Source of the DNA: Epilithonimonas caeni DSM 17710
Lineage (GTDB): Bacteria; Bacteroidota; Bacteroidia; Flavobacteriales; Weeksellaceae
Reading direction: 5' to 3'
Assembly: GCF_000426465.1 (NCBI RefSeq)
Contig: NZ_AUFK01000014.1
Span: 248,001 to 312,000, forward strand
Length of the DNA: 64,000 bases
The number at the start of each line of letters is the position of its first letter. Positions within the stretch are counted from its first letter, which is position 1. The notes below the pieces were generated by a model. The model was not told the DNA's origin. It did not search any database and was given only the letters and a program-made list of their open reading frames with translations. Below, in pieces: positions 16,813-25,800 of the stretch. The translations under genes were made by a program, and so were the position numbers.

Positions 16813-17544
16813 TTATGAATAAATTCCTCCGTTAATATTAATCACTTCACCTGTGATGTAAGATGATTTTTTTGATGCCAAAAATGCTACCAGATCTGCC
16901 ACTTCTTCCGCTTCGCCAAAACGGTTTGCCGGAATCATTGCTTTCAACTCATCTTCATTAAAATCCTGGGTCATATCGGTTTTGATGAATCCCGGCGCAA
17001 CAGCATTCACTGTAATATTTCTTTTAGCAATTTCCTGAGCCAAAGCTTTAGTCGCTCCGATCACGGCTGCTTTTGCGGCAGAATAATTGGTTTGTCCTGC
17101 CGTTCCTTTCACGCCGGAAACAGAAACCATATTGATGATCCTGCCATATTTGTTACGCAACAACTTCTGAATAAAGAAATTGGTCACATTGAAAAATCCG
17201 TTCAGACTTGTATTGATAACATTGTTCCAGTCCTCGTGTTTCATCCACATAAACAATCCGTCTCGTGTAATGCCAGCGTTATTTACAATGACTTCTACTA
17301 CAGAATCAGGATTTTTCTCCTGCCAATCGCCAAGAACTTTTTGCGTTTCTTCAGAGTTTCCTACATCAAATTTAAGAATTTCGCCCGTAGAACCCAATTC
17401 CTGAACTTTAGCAAGAGTTTCTTCCGCAGCAGATTGATTAGATGTATAATTGATTAAAATATGATAGTTTTTTTCTTCTGCCAATTTTAGACAAATAGCC
17501 CTACCAATTCCCCTGGAACCGCCTGTTATAATTGCACATTTCAT
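16813..17544 (-). CDS. 3-oxoacyl-ACP reductase, short-chain dehydrogenase family
   Basis: A 243-residue FabG-like enzyme that reduces 3-ketoacyl-ACP with NADPH. The cofactor motif TGGSRGIG is at residues 7-14, NNAG follows near 88-91, and the catalytic set Ser141, Tyr154 and Lys158 lies in VSGVKGTAGQTNYSAAK. The C-terminal YITGEVININGG is the usual FabG ending. With the adjacent ketosynthase and the dehydratase at 8692 it completes the reductive cycle that leaves one double bond per extension. The housekeeping fabG is expected elsewhere. Confidence 0.92.
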   Translation of the reverse strand: MKCAIITGGSRGIGRAICLKLAEEKNYHILINYTSNQSAAEETLAKVQELGSTGEILKFDVGNSEETQKVLGDWQEKNPDSVVEVIVNNAGITRDGLFMWMKHEDWNNVINTSLNGFFNVTNFFIQKLLRNKYGRIINMVSVSGVKGTAGQTNYSAAKAAVIGATKALAQEIAKRNITVNAVAPGFIKTDMTQDFNEDELKAMIPANRFGEAEEVADLVAFLASKKSSYITGEVININGGIYS

Positions 17545-17567
17545 TTGGTTATGTTTTATTCGTTATT

Positions 17568-17680
17568 CCATAGGTTTTTATCTACGGTTATTGATATTGA
17601 ACCCTTCGGGTTCTTTGATGTTTAATCATTTTTTTCCATAGGTTTCACCTACGGCTATTAACATTGAACCCTTTGGGTTC
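17568..17680. repeat. Two tandem copies of a 46-base double-hairpin repeat
   Basis: Copy 1 (17568-17613) and copy 2 (17636-17680) share the pattern CCATAGGTTT-CTACGG-TATT-GAACCC-TT-GGGTTC and differ by about ten changes and one gap. Each unit contains two small inverted repeats: CCATAGGT/ACCTACGG (in copy 2) and GAACCC/GGGTTC around a 3-base loop. They fill the 150-base gap between the ammonia-lyase and ketoreductase genes. Changes in the loops and arms are partly compensated, which suggests that the RNA fold matters. They may reduce read-through or stabilise mRNA ends; mobile-repeat origin is the alternative. Confidence 0.7.
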
Positions 17681-17694
17681 GTCAATTGATATTA

Positions 17695-19212
17695 TTATTT
17701 TTTCAAATACTGTTTCACTTTCTCCAAATACGGATACATCACCATATCATCGGAAAAAGCAGGAATTATTTTTCTGACCTCATCATACAACTCCTTAGTT
17801 GATGACGAAATCTTATCCTGAAAACCAAGATATTCAATCGCCTGAACAATTGTAATTAATTCAATTGATAAAACTTCGAAAGCATTTTCGATAACTTTTC
17901 TACAAATCACAGCTGCATTGGTTCCCATACTCACAATATCCTGATTATCATTATTATTAGGAATACTGTGAACATACATCGGGTTGGACAACATCTGGCT
18001 TTCCGCCGTTGTAGAAGTTGCCGTGAACTGAACACCCTGCATCCCAAAATTGAAACCTAATTTCCCCAGATTTACAAATGGAGGAAGGATTTCGTTGATC
18101 TTAGAATTCAGAAGGTAATTTAATTGTCTTTCGGCAAGCATTGTCAGCTTTGTAACAACGATCTTCAGCTTGTCCATCTCGAGAGAAATATAATCGCCGT
18201 GGAAGTTTCCGCCGTGATAGACGTGTTGATCCTCAACATTGATGATTGGGTTATCATTAGCCGAATTGATTTCGTTTTCCAACACTTTTTCTGTGTACTC
18301 CAGAGTATCCAAAACAGGTCCCAAAATCTGCGGAACACATCTGATGGAATAATATTCCTGAACTTTTTCTTTAAAGACTTTATCTTGCTCTTCAAAATGG
18401 GTGTACAAATGGTCAGCTCTTTTTCTTACCAATTTGCTGTCAGACAAATGAGCTCGCATTTTTGCTGCAATTTTTTGCTGGCCTGCGTGAAGTTTTGTTC
18501 CATTGAGAGCTTCGGACAAATGGTCGTCATAAGCCTGAACAATCTCATTGATCGCACAGGAAAGCTTAAGTGAAATTTCTGTTAACTGACTGGCTTTGTA
18601 AGCGTTTACAATACCAATTCCGGACATCACAGAAGTTCCGTTCATAAGAGCCAAACCTTCACGGATCTCAACATTGATCGGTTCAAGTCCTTCAATTTCG
18701 AAAACTTCTTTTGTTGATTTTCTGTCACCTTTATAGAAAACTTCACCTTCGCCAATAAGCACCAAAGCCAGATGCGCCAACTGAACCAGATCTCCACTTG
18801 CACCAACGCCGCCATGTTCGAATATCAACGGCGTAATATCTCTGTTAATTAATTCTTTAAGCAAATTAACGACCGAATTGTGAACACCGGAATTCCCAAG
18901 AGACAACGTGTTCAACCTTGCTAACATACAAGCCTTAACTTCTGATGCCAGCAAAGGATTTCCGATTCCCGAAGAATGGCTTCTTATCAGATTATATTGT
19001 AACTGATGTGTATCATTATCATTGATCTTGAATTGCGCCATTGGTCCGAAACCCGTGTTCACACCATAGATGACTTTATTTTTTGAAAATTCTTTCAGGA
19101 ACTGGAAACTTTTATCCACTCTTTGTAATAGTTCTTCATCCAGCTCTATTTTTTGGTTTCCAATTATTATTTTTTGAAAATCCTGAATGTTTAAATGGTT
19201 GCTAATTTTCAT
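17695..19212 (-). CDS. Tyrosine ammonia-lyase (aromatic amino acid lyase)
   Basis: A 505-residue lyase of the HAL/PAL/TAL family. The autocatalytic MIO cofactor forms from Ala138-Ser139-Gly140 (GGVGASGDLVQLAHL), and the inner-loop Tyr lies in VIYGVNTGFGPMAQ. From memory the protein is very like the characterised F. johnsoniae tyrosine ammonia-lyase over most of its length (NLIRSHSSG, NSANDNPI, FTATSTTAESQM). It should convert tyrosine to 4-coumarate, the aryl starter of flexirubins. The substrate-selectivity pair is Ser78-His79, the form usual in histidine lyases, so the tyrosine call rests on overall resemblance and context. It is first in the minus-strand block, 85 bases from a divergent oxidoreductase gene. 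Confidence 0.88.
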   Translation of the reverse strand: MKISNHLNIQDFQKIIIGNQKIELDEELLQRVDKSFQFLKEFSKNKVIYGVNTGFGPMAQFKINDNDTHQLQYNLIRSHSSGIGNPLLASEVKACMLARLNTLSLGNSGVHNSVVNLLKELINRDITPLIFEHGGVGASGDLVQLAHLALVLIGEGEVFYKGDRKSTKEVFEIEGLEPINVEIREGLALMNGTSVMSGIGIVNAYKASQLTEISLKLSCAINEIVQAYDDHLSEALNGTKLHAGQQKIAAKMRAHLSDSKLVRKRADHLYTHFEEQDKVFKEKVQEYYSIRCVPQILGPVLDTLEYTEKVLENEINSANDNPIINVEDQHVYHGGNFHGDYISLEMDKLKIVVTKLTMLAERQLNYLLNSKINEILPPFVNLGKLGFNFGMQGVQFTATSTTAESQMLSNPMYVHSIPNNNDNQDIVSMGTNAAVICRKVIENAFEVLSIELITIVQAIEYLGFQDKISSSTKELYDEVRKIIPAFSDDMVMYPYLEKVKQYLKK

Positions 19213-19297
19213 TAATTATAGTGATAAAATACAAATTTCTTATATAATTGAATATTTGTCATTAATTTTGCGCAAAGATAAAAGTTTTATTAAACAA
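19213..19297. promoter_or_regulatory. Divergent promoter region of ammonia-lyase and halogenase-like genes
   Basis: Eighty-five AT-rich bases separate the divergent starts. On the plus strand TAATTTTG at 19263-19270 fits the Bacteroidota -7 element TAnnTTTG about 28 bases before the ATG at 19298; no good TTTG element lies at the right distance upstream. I could not pick a convincing minus-strand box. Shared control of the starter-forming and tailoring genes is likely from the layout. Confidence 0.45.
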
Positions 19298-20548
19298 ATG
19301 AGTAAAGAATTTGTTGATGTTCTAGTCATTGGTGCCGGACCTTCGGGTTGTGTTTCCTCTGCTTTCCTAAAAAATAATAACATCAATGTAAAAGTTGTTG
19401 AAAAAACAAAATTCCCAAGAATTGTTGTTGGCGAAAGCTTAATTCCAAGAGTAATGGACCATTTTGACGAAGCCGGTCTTTTCCCAGCTTTGGACAAAAT
19501 GGGATTTGAAAAGAAACTGGGAGCACGTTTTATGCGAGGTGATGAAGTCTGTATTTTCGATTTCAGCAACAAATTCGGAGAAGGCTGGGACTGGACCTGG
19601 CAAGTTCCTAGAGCAGATTTCGACAACACCTTAGCTCAAGAAGTTATAAATAAAGGAATCGACCTCGAATTTGAAACCGAAGTTATCGGAATCGAATTCA
19701 ATGGGACAGATTCTGTCACAACTGTAAAAAATAAAGACGGAGAAACGAAAGAGATCCACGCCAAATTTGTGATTGATTCCAGTGGTTACGGACGGGTTTT
19801 ACCAAGATTATTGAATCTGGAAAAACCTTCAAAATTATCTCCCCATTCAGCAATATTCTCTCATGTTGATGATATCAACAGAGAAGAAGGCGTAGAAGGA
19901 ACGTTGATCTCATTTGATATTATTGAGACCGAAGTCTGCCTTTGGGTCATTCCCTTCTCAAACGGGAATACAAGTTTAGGGATTGTTGGTCCAACTGAAT
20001 ATATTGAAAAACTGATTGAAAACGGAGACACGGCCGATGCATTAAGAAAAGCGATCTCACTTTCCGATTATTATGTCAAACGTTTTGGTGATGTAGAATT
20101 TTTGTTTGAACCAAGACATCTGAAAGATTATTCTTGTTCGGTAAAAAGTTTATTCGGAGACGGATTTGCTTTAACAGGAAATGCTTCAGAATTCCTTGAC
20201 CCGGTTTTCTCATCAGGAATGGCATTCGCCACAGAATCCGGAATGTTAGCCGCAAAATTAGCGTTAAGACAACTCAACGGAGAAACCATCGATTGGCAAA
20301 AAGAATATTCTGATCATATTTTATATGGCGTCAATGTTTTCACAACCTATGTAAAAGAATGGTACACGGGAAATCTTCAGGAATTATTTTTCCACCAGCC
20401 AGAAAATCCCGATGTAAAAAGAAAGATATGTGCTGTCTTGGCAGGCTATGTATGGAACAAGAAAAATCCGTTTGTGAGATTGCATGATTCCGCAGTTATC
20501 AATCTTGCAAATTACATCAAAGTGGAAAAACTGGAACAACAACAATAA
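19298..20548 (+). CDS. FAD-dependent oxidoreductase, tryptophan-halogenase-like
   Basis: About 416 residues. It has an N-terminal FAD-binding motif VLVIGAGPSGCV (GAGPSG at 12-17), then VVGESLIPRVM, which matches the GESxxP loop of flavin-dependent halogenases and related monooxygenases, GWDWTWQVPRADFD, close to the WxWxIP motif of that group, and GNASEFLDPVFSSGM near the C-terminus. It probably halogenates or hydroxylates the aromatic end of the pigment; chlorinated flexirubins are known, but the sequence does not separate the two reactions. The open frame extends back to 19187, but the ATG at 19298 is chosen because the extension runs through the promoter region and has no family similarity. 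Confidence 0.82.
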   Translation: MSKEFVDVLVIGAGPSGCVSSAFLKNNNINVKVVEKTKFPRIVVGESLIPRVMDHFDEAGLFPALDKMGFEKKLGARFMRGDEVCIFDFSNKFGEGWDWTWQVPRADFDNTLAQEVINKGIDLEFETEVIGIEFNGTDSVTTVKNKDGETKEIHAKFVIDSSGYGRVLPRLLNLEKPSKLSPHSAIFSHVDDINREEGVEGTLISFDIIETEVCLWVIPFSNGNTSLGIVGPTEYIEKLIENGDTADALRKAISLSDYYVKRFGDVEFLFEPRHLKDYSCSVKSLFGDGFALTGNASEFLDPVFSSGMAFATESGMLAAKLALRQLNGETIDWQKEYSDHILYGVNVFTTYVKEWYTGNLQELFFHQPENPDVKRKICAVLAGYVWNKKNPFVRLHDSAVINLANYIKVEKLEQQQ

Positions 20549-20549
20549 A

Positions 20550-20576
20550 AAAAGACCGCAAACTGCGGTCTTTTCA
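20550..20576. terminator. Bidirectional intrinsic terminator
   Basis: A perfect 11-base stem, AAAAGACCGCA and TGCGGTCTTTT, with an AAC loop between the convergent ends of the halogenase-like gene and the 20574-21179 gene. A-rich and T-rich flanks make it work in both directions. It overlaps the last codon region of the minus-strand gene by one base. Confidence 0.88.
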
Positions 20577-21179
20577 TTTAATTTCTTTATTAATTTCTCT
20601 CAGCAACAGCCTCCCTAATTTTTCGTATGCAGCCGAAATCCTATCATATTCCATCACATCTCCGCTCATTCCTGCTGGCAACTTTCCAACCACTTCATTA
20701 GCACTTATGTCAAGTAAAGTAACTGCTGGATTATCTGTTTCAACAAATCTTATATTAGCAGACAATATTGCTGGTTGCATTACAAATCCTCCGTGCCATC
20801 CAGGAGATATCCATTTCGCATCAACAACAAGGTTATATTTTGAATTAATATCTTTTTTAAATTCTATTTTTTTTGAATTATTTAGCGCTTTTAAAAAATC
20901 ATCCAGATAAACAGACTTATATTTTTCCCATTCATCGCTCCACTTTTTCCATCCGGCTTCACTTCGTTTTGGATTTGACAAAAGCTCTTGCTTTCTGTTT
21001 TCTAGATATTGAGACTCAGTCATTTTTTCTTTCAAGAACAACACATTATCAAATTTCAGTTCAACACTTACTTGCGTTTGGTCCTTTAAAAAATCAAAAT
21101 TACCTGATTCAATTTTAAGCTTTTGAGCAAACACAGTTGTTGTAATTGCCACAAAAAACATTAATAGTATTTTTTTCAT
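20574..21179 (-). CDS. Exported protein of unknown function
   Basis: A 201-residue protein with a clear signal peptide (residues 1-18, ending TTTVFAQ). The mature part is acidic to neutral, with a helix-rich middle (SEAGWKKWSDEWEKYK) and a C-terminal stretch VTLLDISANEVVGKLPAGMSG. The pattern 'VVDAKWISPGWHGGFVMQPAILSANIRFVE' (shown in pieces: WISPGWHGGF, PAILSANIRF) suggests a domain that binds or reports lipid or metal, but I do not recognise the family. It lies 18 bases downstream of the AMP-ligase gene on the same strand, so the two are probably cotranscribed. A link to pigment export is unproven. Confidence 0.7.
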   Translation of the reverse strand: MKKILLMFFVAITTTVFAQKLKIESGNFDFLKDQTQVSVELKFDNVLFLKEKMTESQYLENRKQELLSNPKRSEAGWKKWSDEWEKYKSVYLDDFLKALNNSKKIEFKKDINSKYNLVVDAKWISPGWHGGFVMQPAILSANIRFVETDNPAVTLLDISANEVVGKLPAGMSGDVMEYDRISAAYEKLGRLLLREINKEIK

Positions 21180-21197
21180 TAGTTATTAATTAAAATT

Positions 21198-22493
21198 TTA
21201 AGCTCGTAAATCTATAAAATTAATCGGTTTTCTACTAATTGGATTAAAGACGATTTTTGATAAAATATCAAAATCTACAATTTCAATTTTTGGTCCGACT
21301 CTCAGTTTTGCCCGGAAATGATCCCGCACTTCGTTTACAAAATTCTCATTCTCATTGTCTGTACTTAGTTTGATAATGATTTCATCCAAGCCGATTTCAT
21401 CCGACTGAATAACGATCTGATAACACAAAATATTATTAAAATCATTCAGGATATCACCCATCGCCGGCGGATAAAGTGTCGTCCCTTTATACTTTATCAT
21501 CTGCTGTTTGCGTCCGATAACAGGGCTCAATCTCATTGTATTTCGTCCACATTGGCAAGGTTCATAATGTGCTTTTACCAGATCTCCGGTTTTGAACCTT
21601 AACAGAGGAATTGCTTCAACGCCTAAAGTTGTGATTGTCAATTCTCCACTTTCACCTTCTTGTACTGGATTTTCATTTTCATCAAGGATTTCTGTAATAA
21701 TGAGTTCAGGATGCTGATGTCCGCCAACTTGAAATTCGCATTCTGTGAAAGCCGTGCTCATTTCGGTAGAAGCGTAAGTTGAGAAAAGTTGAATATCCCA
21801 TTTCTCTTTGATTTTTTTTGAAAGAATATTATCTGCGAAATCTTGATTTTTAAGTCCTTCCCCAATACAAATCGCCCCATAAACACTGGAATTTTTGTAA
21901 TCTAACCCGTGTTTCTCAGCATAATCTATCATTTTCAAAAGAAACGAAGGAACTGTGATCAGATATTTCGGTTTATATCTGAAAATCGAATCCCACTGCA
22001 ATTCCGGAATCCCGGGTCCCATTCTCACAACACTTGCTCCCATTTTCCTAAGCCCAAGAAAATAGGCCAAACCTGCCATAAATCTTTTGTCAATCGTTGT
22101 AATCATCTGTACAACATCGCCTTTTTGAACCCCTGCACAAGCGAAAGAAATTGCTTCGTTATAAGCCAATCTTTCAAGGTCATTATCAGACAATCCAAAA
22201 GTTACAGGGTCGCCTAAAGTTCCGGAAGTTGTGCTATAATCTACAATCTTATCAAATGGAACGCAGAAAAAATTGTGATTATGTTGTTGCAAATCATTTT
22301 TAGAAGTCGTCGGGATTTTCTGTAGATCTTCCAAAGTCTTGATATCATTAATATCGAGATTGTTTTCTTTGAATAATCTCTGATAAAAAGGTGAATGATC
22401 TTGCAGGTAAATCAAAAGCTCTTTCAGTTTCGATTCCTGAAATTGTTTGATAGTATCTCGGCTGGATGTTTCAATTTTTGGGTATAGTTCCAA
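21198..22493 (-). CDS. PaaK-like AMP-dependent ligase (aryl acid activating)
   Basis: A 431-residue adenylate-forming enzyme of the phenylacetate-CoA ligase type. The phosphate-binding loop is STTSGTLGDPVTF, the A5-like motif is STYASTEMSTAF, the ribose-binding Asp lies in LLRFKTGDLVKA, and a PaaK-like C-terminal subdomain follows (VIGRKQQMIKYKGTTLYP). It likely activates 4-coumarate, made by the ammonia-lyase, to coumaroyl-AMP and loads it on CoA or a carrier protein as the polyene starter. A Cys cluster (EPCQCGR) near residue 313 is a usual PaaK feature. It is transcribed away from ileS, with an inverted-repeat element in the gap. Confidence 0.88.
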   Translation of the reverse strand: MELYPKIETSSRDTIKQFQESKLKELLIYLQDHSPFYQRLFKENNLDINDIKTLEDLQKIPTTSKNDLQQHNHNFFCVPFDKIVDYSTTSGTLGDPVTFGLSDNDLERLAYNEAISFACAGVQKGDVVQMITTIDKRFMAGLAYFLGLRKMGASVVRMGPGIPELQWDSIFRYKPKYLITVPSFLLKMIDYAEKHGLDYKNSSVYGAICIGEGLKNQDFADNILSKKIKEKWDIQLFSTYASTEMSTAFTECEFQVGGHQHPELIITEILDENENPVQEGESGELTITTLGVEAIPLLRFKTGDLVKAHYEPCQCGRNTMRLSPVIGRKQQMIKYKGTTLYPPAMGDILNDFNNILCYQIVIQSDEIGLDEIIIKLSTDNENENFVNEVRDHFRAKLRVGPKIEIVDFDILSKIVFNPISRKPINFIDLRA

Positions 22494-22852
22494 GGATAAT
22501 GGTTTTTAATTCAAATTACATTAACCACAAAAAGTTTTTTATGCACTTAAGTTTAATAAAAAAGTATAAAATAGTTTGCTTATGAGCACCTAAGTTTTAA
22601 AATCTTCGGTTTTATCTAAAGTGAACTTCAACTTTGATAATAATAGATTTTCTAAAGTGGCTTAAGTGTTTAAACCAAACAATTCTTTTGTGACTTTTGT
22701 GGTTTTAATCTTTTGCACAAATTTATAAATTTTATAATTCTGAATTTGAAGTTTTTATCATTCAGAAACGCTATAAAATATGCTTTAAAAATCGACAAAA
22801 ATCACTAAATTCGCAAACTTAATCCATCAGAAACAGATTTTAGAGTTTGAAA
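22494..22852. other. Gap between AMP ligase and ileS: inverted repeat plus promoter DNA
   Basis: This 359-base AT-rich gap holds no credible gene. Most of it (22521-22708) is an inverted-repeat element described separately. Between that and ileS, TAAATTCG at 22806-22813 resembles a Bacteroidota -7 box and could drive ileS with a leader of about 35 bases; no clear upstream element is seen. The minus-strand promoter of the ligase gene was not resolved. Confidence 0.5.
22521..22708. repeat. Inverted-repeat element with ACCACAAAA ends
   Basis: The ends are TTAACCACAAAAAG (22521-22534) and CTTTTGTGGTTTTAA (22694-22708), which pair with small gaps. A second nested pair, CACTTAAG (22544-22551) and CTTAAGTG (22661-22668), is a perfect 8-base match. 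The centre is AT-rich and non-coding. The layout, about 188 bases with inverted ends and no reading frame, is like a miniature non-autonomous element. A second element of the same style lies at 56531-56643. Confidence 0.6.
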
Positions 22853-25800
22853 ATGAGCAAGTTCACTGAATATAAAAGCCTTAGCCTTACTGAAACTGCA
22901 AAGAACGTTGCAGAATTCTGGAAAAACAACAATACTTTCAAAAAATCCGTAGAGATCCGAGAAGGACAACCGGAGTTTGTTTTTTATGAAGGACCACCTT
23001 CCGCAAACGGAATGCCGGGGATCCATCACGTTATGGCAAGAGCTATCAAGGATATTTTCTGTCGTTTCCAGACTCAGAATGGGAAGCAGGTTTTTCGTAA
23101 AGCTGGCTGGGACACGCACGGACTTCCTGTAGAATTAGGCGTTGAAAAAGAACTCGGAATTACTAAGGAAGATATCGGAAAAAAAATCACGATCGAAGAA
23201 TACAACGAGGCATGTAAAAATGCCGTAATGCGTTACACCGATGTTTGGAATGATATGACCGAGAAAATCGGATATTGGGTGGATCTGGATAATCCTTACA
23301 TCACTTACAAACCAAAATATATGGAAACGGTTTGGTGGCTTTTGAAACAAATCTATGACAAAGGTTTGATTTATAAAGGTTACACCATCCAGCCTTATTC
23401 TCCAAAAGCAGGAACAGGATTATCTTCTCACGAGGTTAATCAACCAGGCGCTTATCGTGATGTTTCCGACACAACGGTTGTTGCTCAGTTCAAATCGTTG
23501 CCGGAAACTTTGCCTTCGTTTTTACAAGGTTTTGGCGATGTACATTTCTTGGCCTGGACGACTACACCTTGGACTTTACCTTCCAACACAGCTTTGACAG
23601 TTGGTCCAAAAATCGATTATGTTTTGATTAAGACTTTCAACCAATATACTTTTGAGCCGATCAATATTGTTTTGGCGAAAGCTTTAACTGGAAAACAATT
23701 CGGGAAGAGATATACTGAAGGGACTGATGACGATTTTACAAATTATACTTCTGAAAGCAAAACAATTCCTTATCAAATCTTAGCAGAATTCAAAGGTGCT
23801 GATCTGGTTGGAATCCGATATGAGCAACTTTTAGATTACGCAAAACCTTACCAAAATCCGGAAAACGCTTTCCGAGTGATTTCAGGAGATTTTGTAACAA
23901 CAGAAGACGGAACCGGGATTGTACACACCGCGCCGACTTTTGGTGCTGATGATGCGAAAGTGGCGAAAGAAGCGTCGCCAGAAGTTCCGCCAATGTTGGT
24001 TCTGGATGAATATGAAAATCCGGTTCCCTTGGTGGATCTGCAGGGTAGATTTTTATCAATCATCAATGATGAAACGTACGGTTTTGCGAATGAATACGTG
24101 AAGGCTGAATATCTGAATGATGAAGAAAAAGCAGCTGAATTTAACATTCAGAAGGAGAAATTAAAATCAATAATTTCGGATCTAAAGGTTTATTTATCTG
24201 TAGATGAAAGAATTGCTTTGAAACTGAGAAAGGAAAACAAAGCCTTCAAAGTTGAGAAATATGTCCATAGCTACCCGCACAGCTGGAGAACAGATGAGCC
24301 GTTGTTGTATTATCCATTGGATTCCTGGTTCATCAAAATGACGGATTTGAAGGACAGGATGTTCGACCTTAACGAAACCATTAACTGGAAACCAAAATCA
24401 ACCGGGGAAGGCCGTTTCGGAAACTGGCTGAAAAATGCCAACGACTGGAATCTTTCCCGTTCAAGATATTGGGGAATTCCATTGCCAATTTGGAGAACGG
24501 ACGACAAAAAAGAAGAAAAGATCATCGGTTCTGTTGAGGAATTATATAACGAAATCGAGAAATCCATAAAAGCAGGTTTCCTAAAAGAAAACCCGTTCAA
24601 AGGATTCAAAATAGGCAATATGTCTGAGGAAAATTATGACTTGATTGACCTTCACAAAAATGTGGTTGACAAAATCATTTTGGTTTCTGATTCAGGAAAA
24701 GAAATGAAACGTGAGAGCGACCTTATCGATGTTTGGTTCGATTCAGGTTCAATGCCTTATGCTCAACTGCATTATCCTTTCGAAAACAAAGAATTAGTTG
24801 ATAACAACAATGCTTTCCCTGCAGATTTTATTGCGGAAGGTGTTGATCAGACTCGTGGCTGGTTCTATACTTTGCATGCTATCGGAACAGCGGTTTTCGA
24901 TTCTGTAGCTTATAAAAATGTTGTTTCCAATGGTCTTGTTCTTGATAAAAACGGACAAAAAATGTCCAAACGTCTTGGCAACGCAGTTGACCCATTTGAA
25001 ACTCTAGCGGTTTATGGCCCAGATGCAACGCGTTGGTATATGATTTCCAATGCGAATCCTTGGGAAAACCTGAAATTCGATATTGAAGGAATTGATGAAG
25101 TGAGAAGGAAATTCTTCGGAACGCTTTATAATACTTATTCTTTCTTTGCTTTGTATGCGAATGTTGACGGATTCAAATACCTTGAGAGCAACGTTGAAAA
25201 TCGTCCGGAAATCGACCGTTGGATTTTATCTGAATTGAATCTTCTCATCAAAGAAGTTAAGTCTTTCTACGAAGATTACGAACCGACAAAAGCGGCAAGA
25301 GCCATCAATACCTTTGTAAATGACAACTTGTCCAACTGGTATGTGAGATTGTGTAGAAGACGTTTCTGGAAAGGCGATTACAGCGATGACAAGATCTCAG
25401 CTTACCAAACTCTTTATACTTGTCTGGAAATTGTTGCGAAACTTTCAGCACCAATTGCGCCATTCTTTATGGACCAATTGTTCCAGGATTTGAACAAAGT
25501 AACAGGTAAAGAATTGGTAAATTCTGTTCACTTGACAGATTTCCCTGTTGCGGATGGATCATTGATTGACCAAGATCTGGTTGAAAAAACACATCTCGCG
25601 CAACAAATTACTTCTATGGTTTTTTCATTGAGAAAAAAAGAAAACATAAAAGTTCGTCAGCCTTTGCAAAAAGTGATGATTCCTGTTTTAGATAAGAAAA
25701 CCGAGGAGCAAATTTTGGCTGTTTCAGAATTGATCAAACAAGAAGTTAATGTTAAGGAATTACAATTGATAAACGCAGAAGAAGCCTCACATCTTATTGT

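Noticed and set aside
17568-17680. CRISPR-like array
   Set aside because: Only two diverged copies, each an imperfect double hairpin, a single spacer of about 22 bases and no cas genes.
19187-19297. Upstream extension of the halogenase-like reading frame overlapping the ammonia-lyase start
   Set aside because: The extension lies in divergent promoter DNA, has no family similarity, and MSKEFVDVLVIGAGPSG at 19298 is a normal flavoprotein start.
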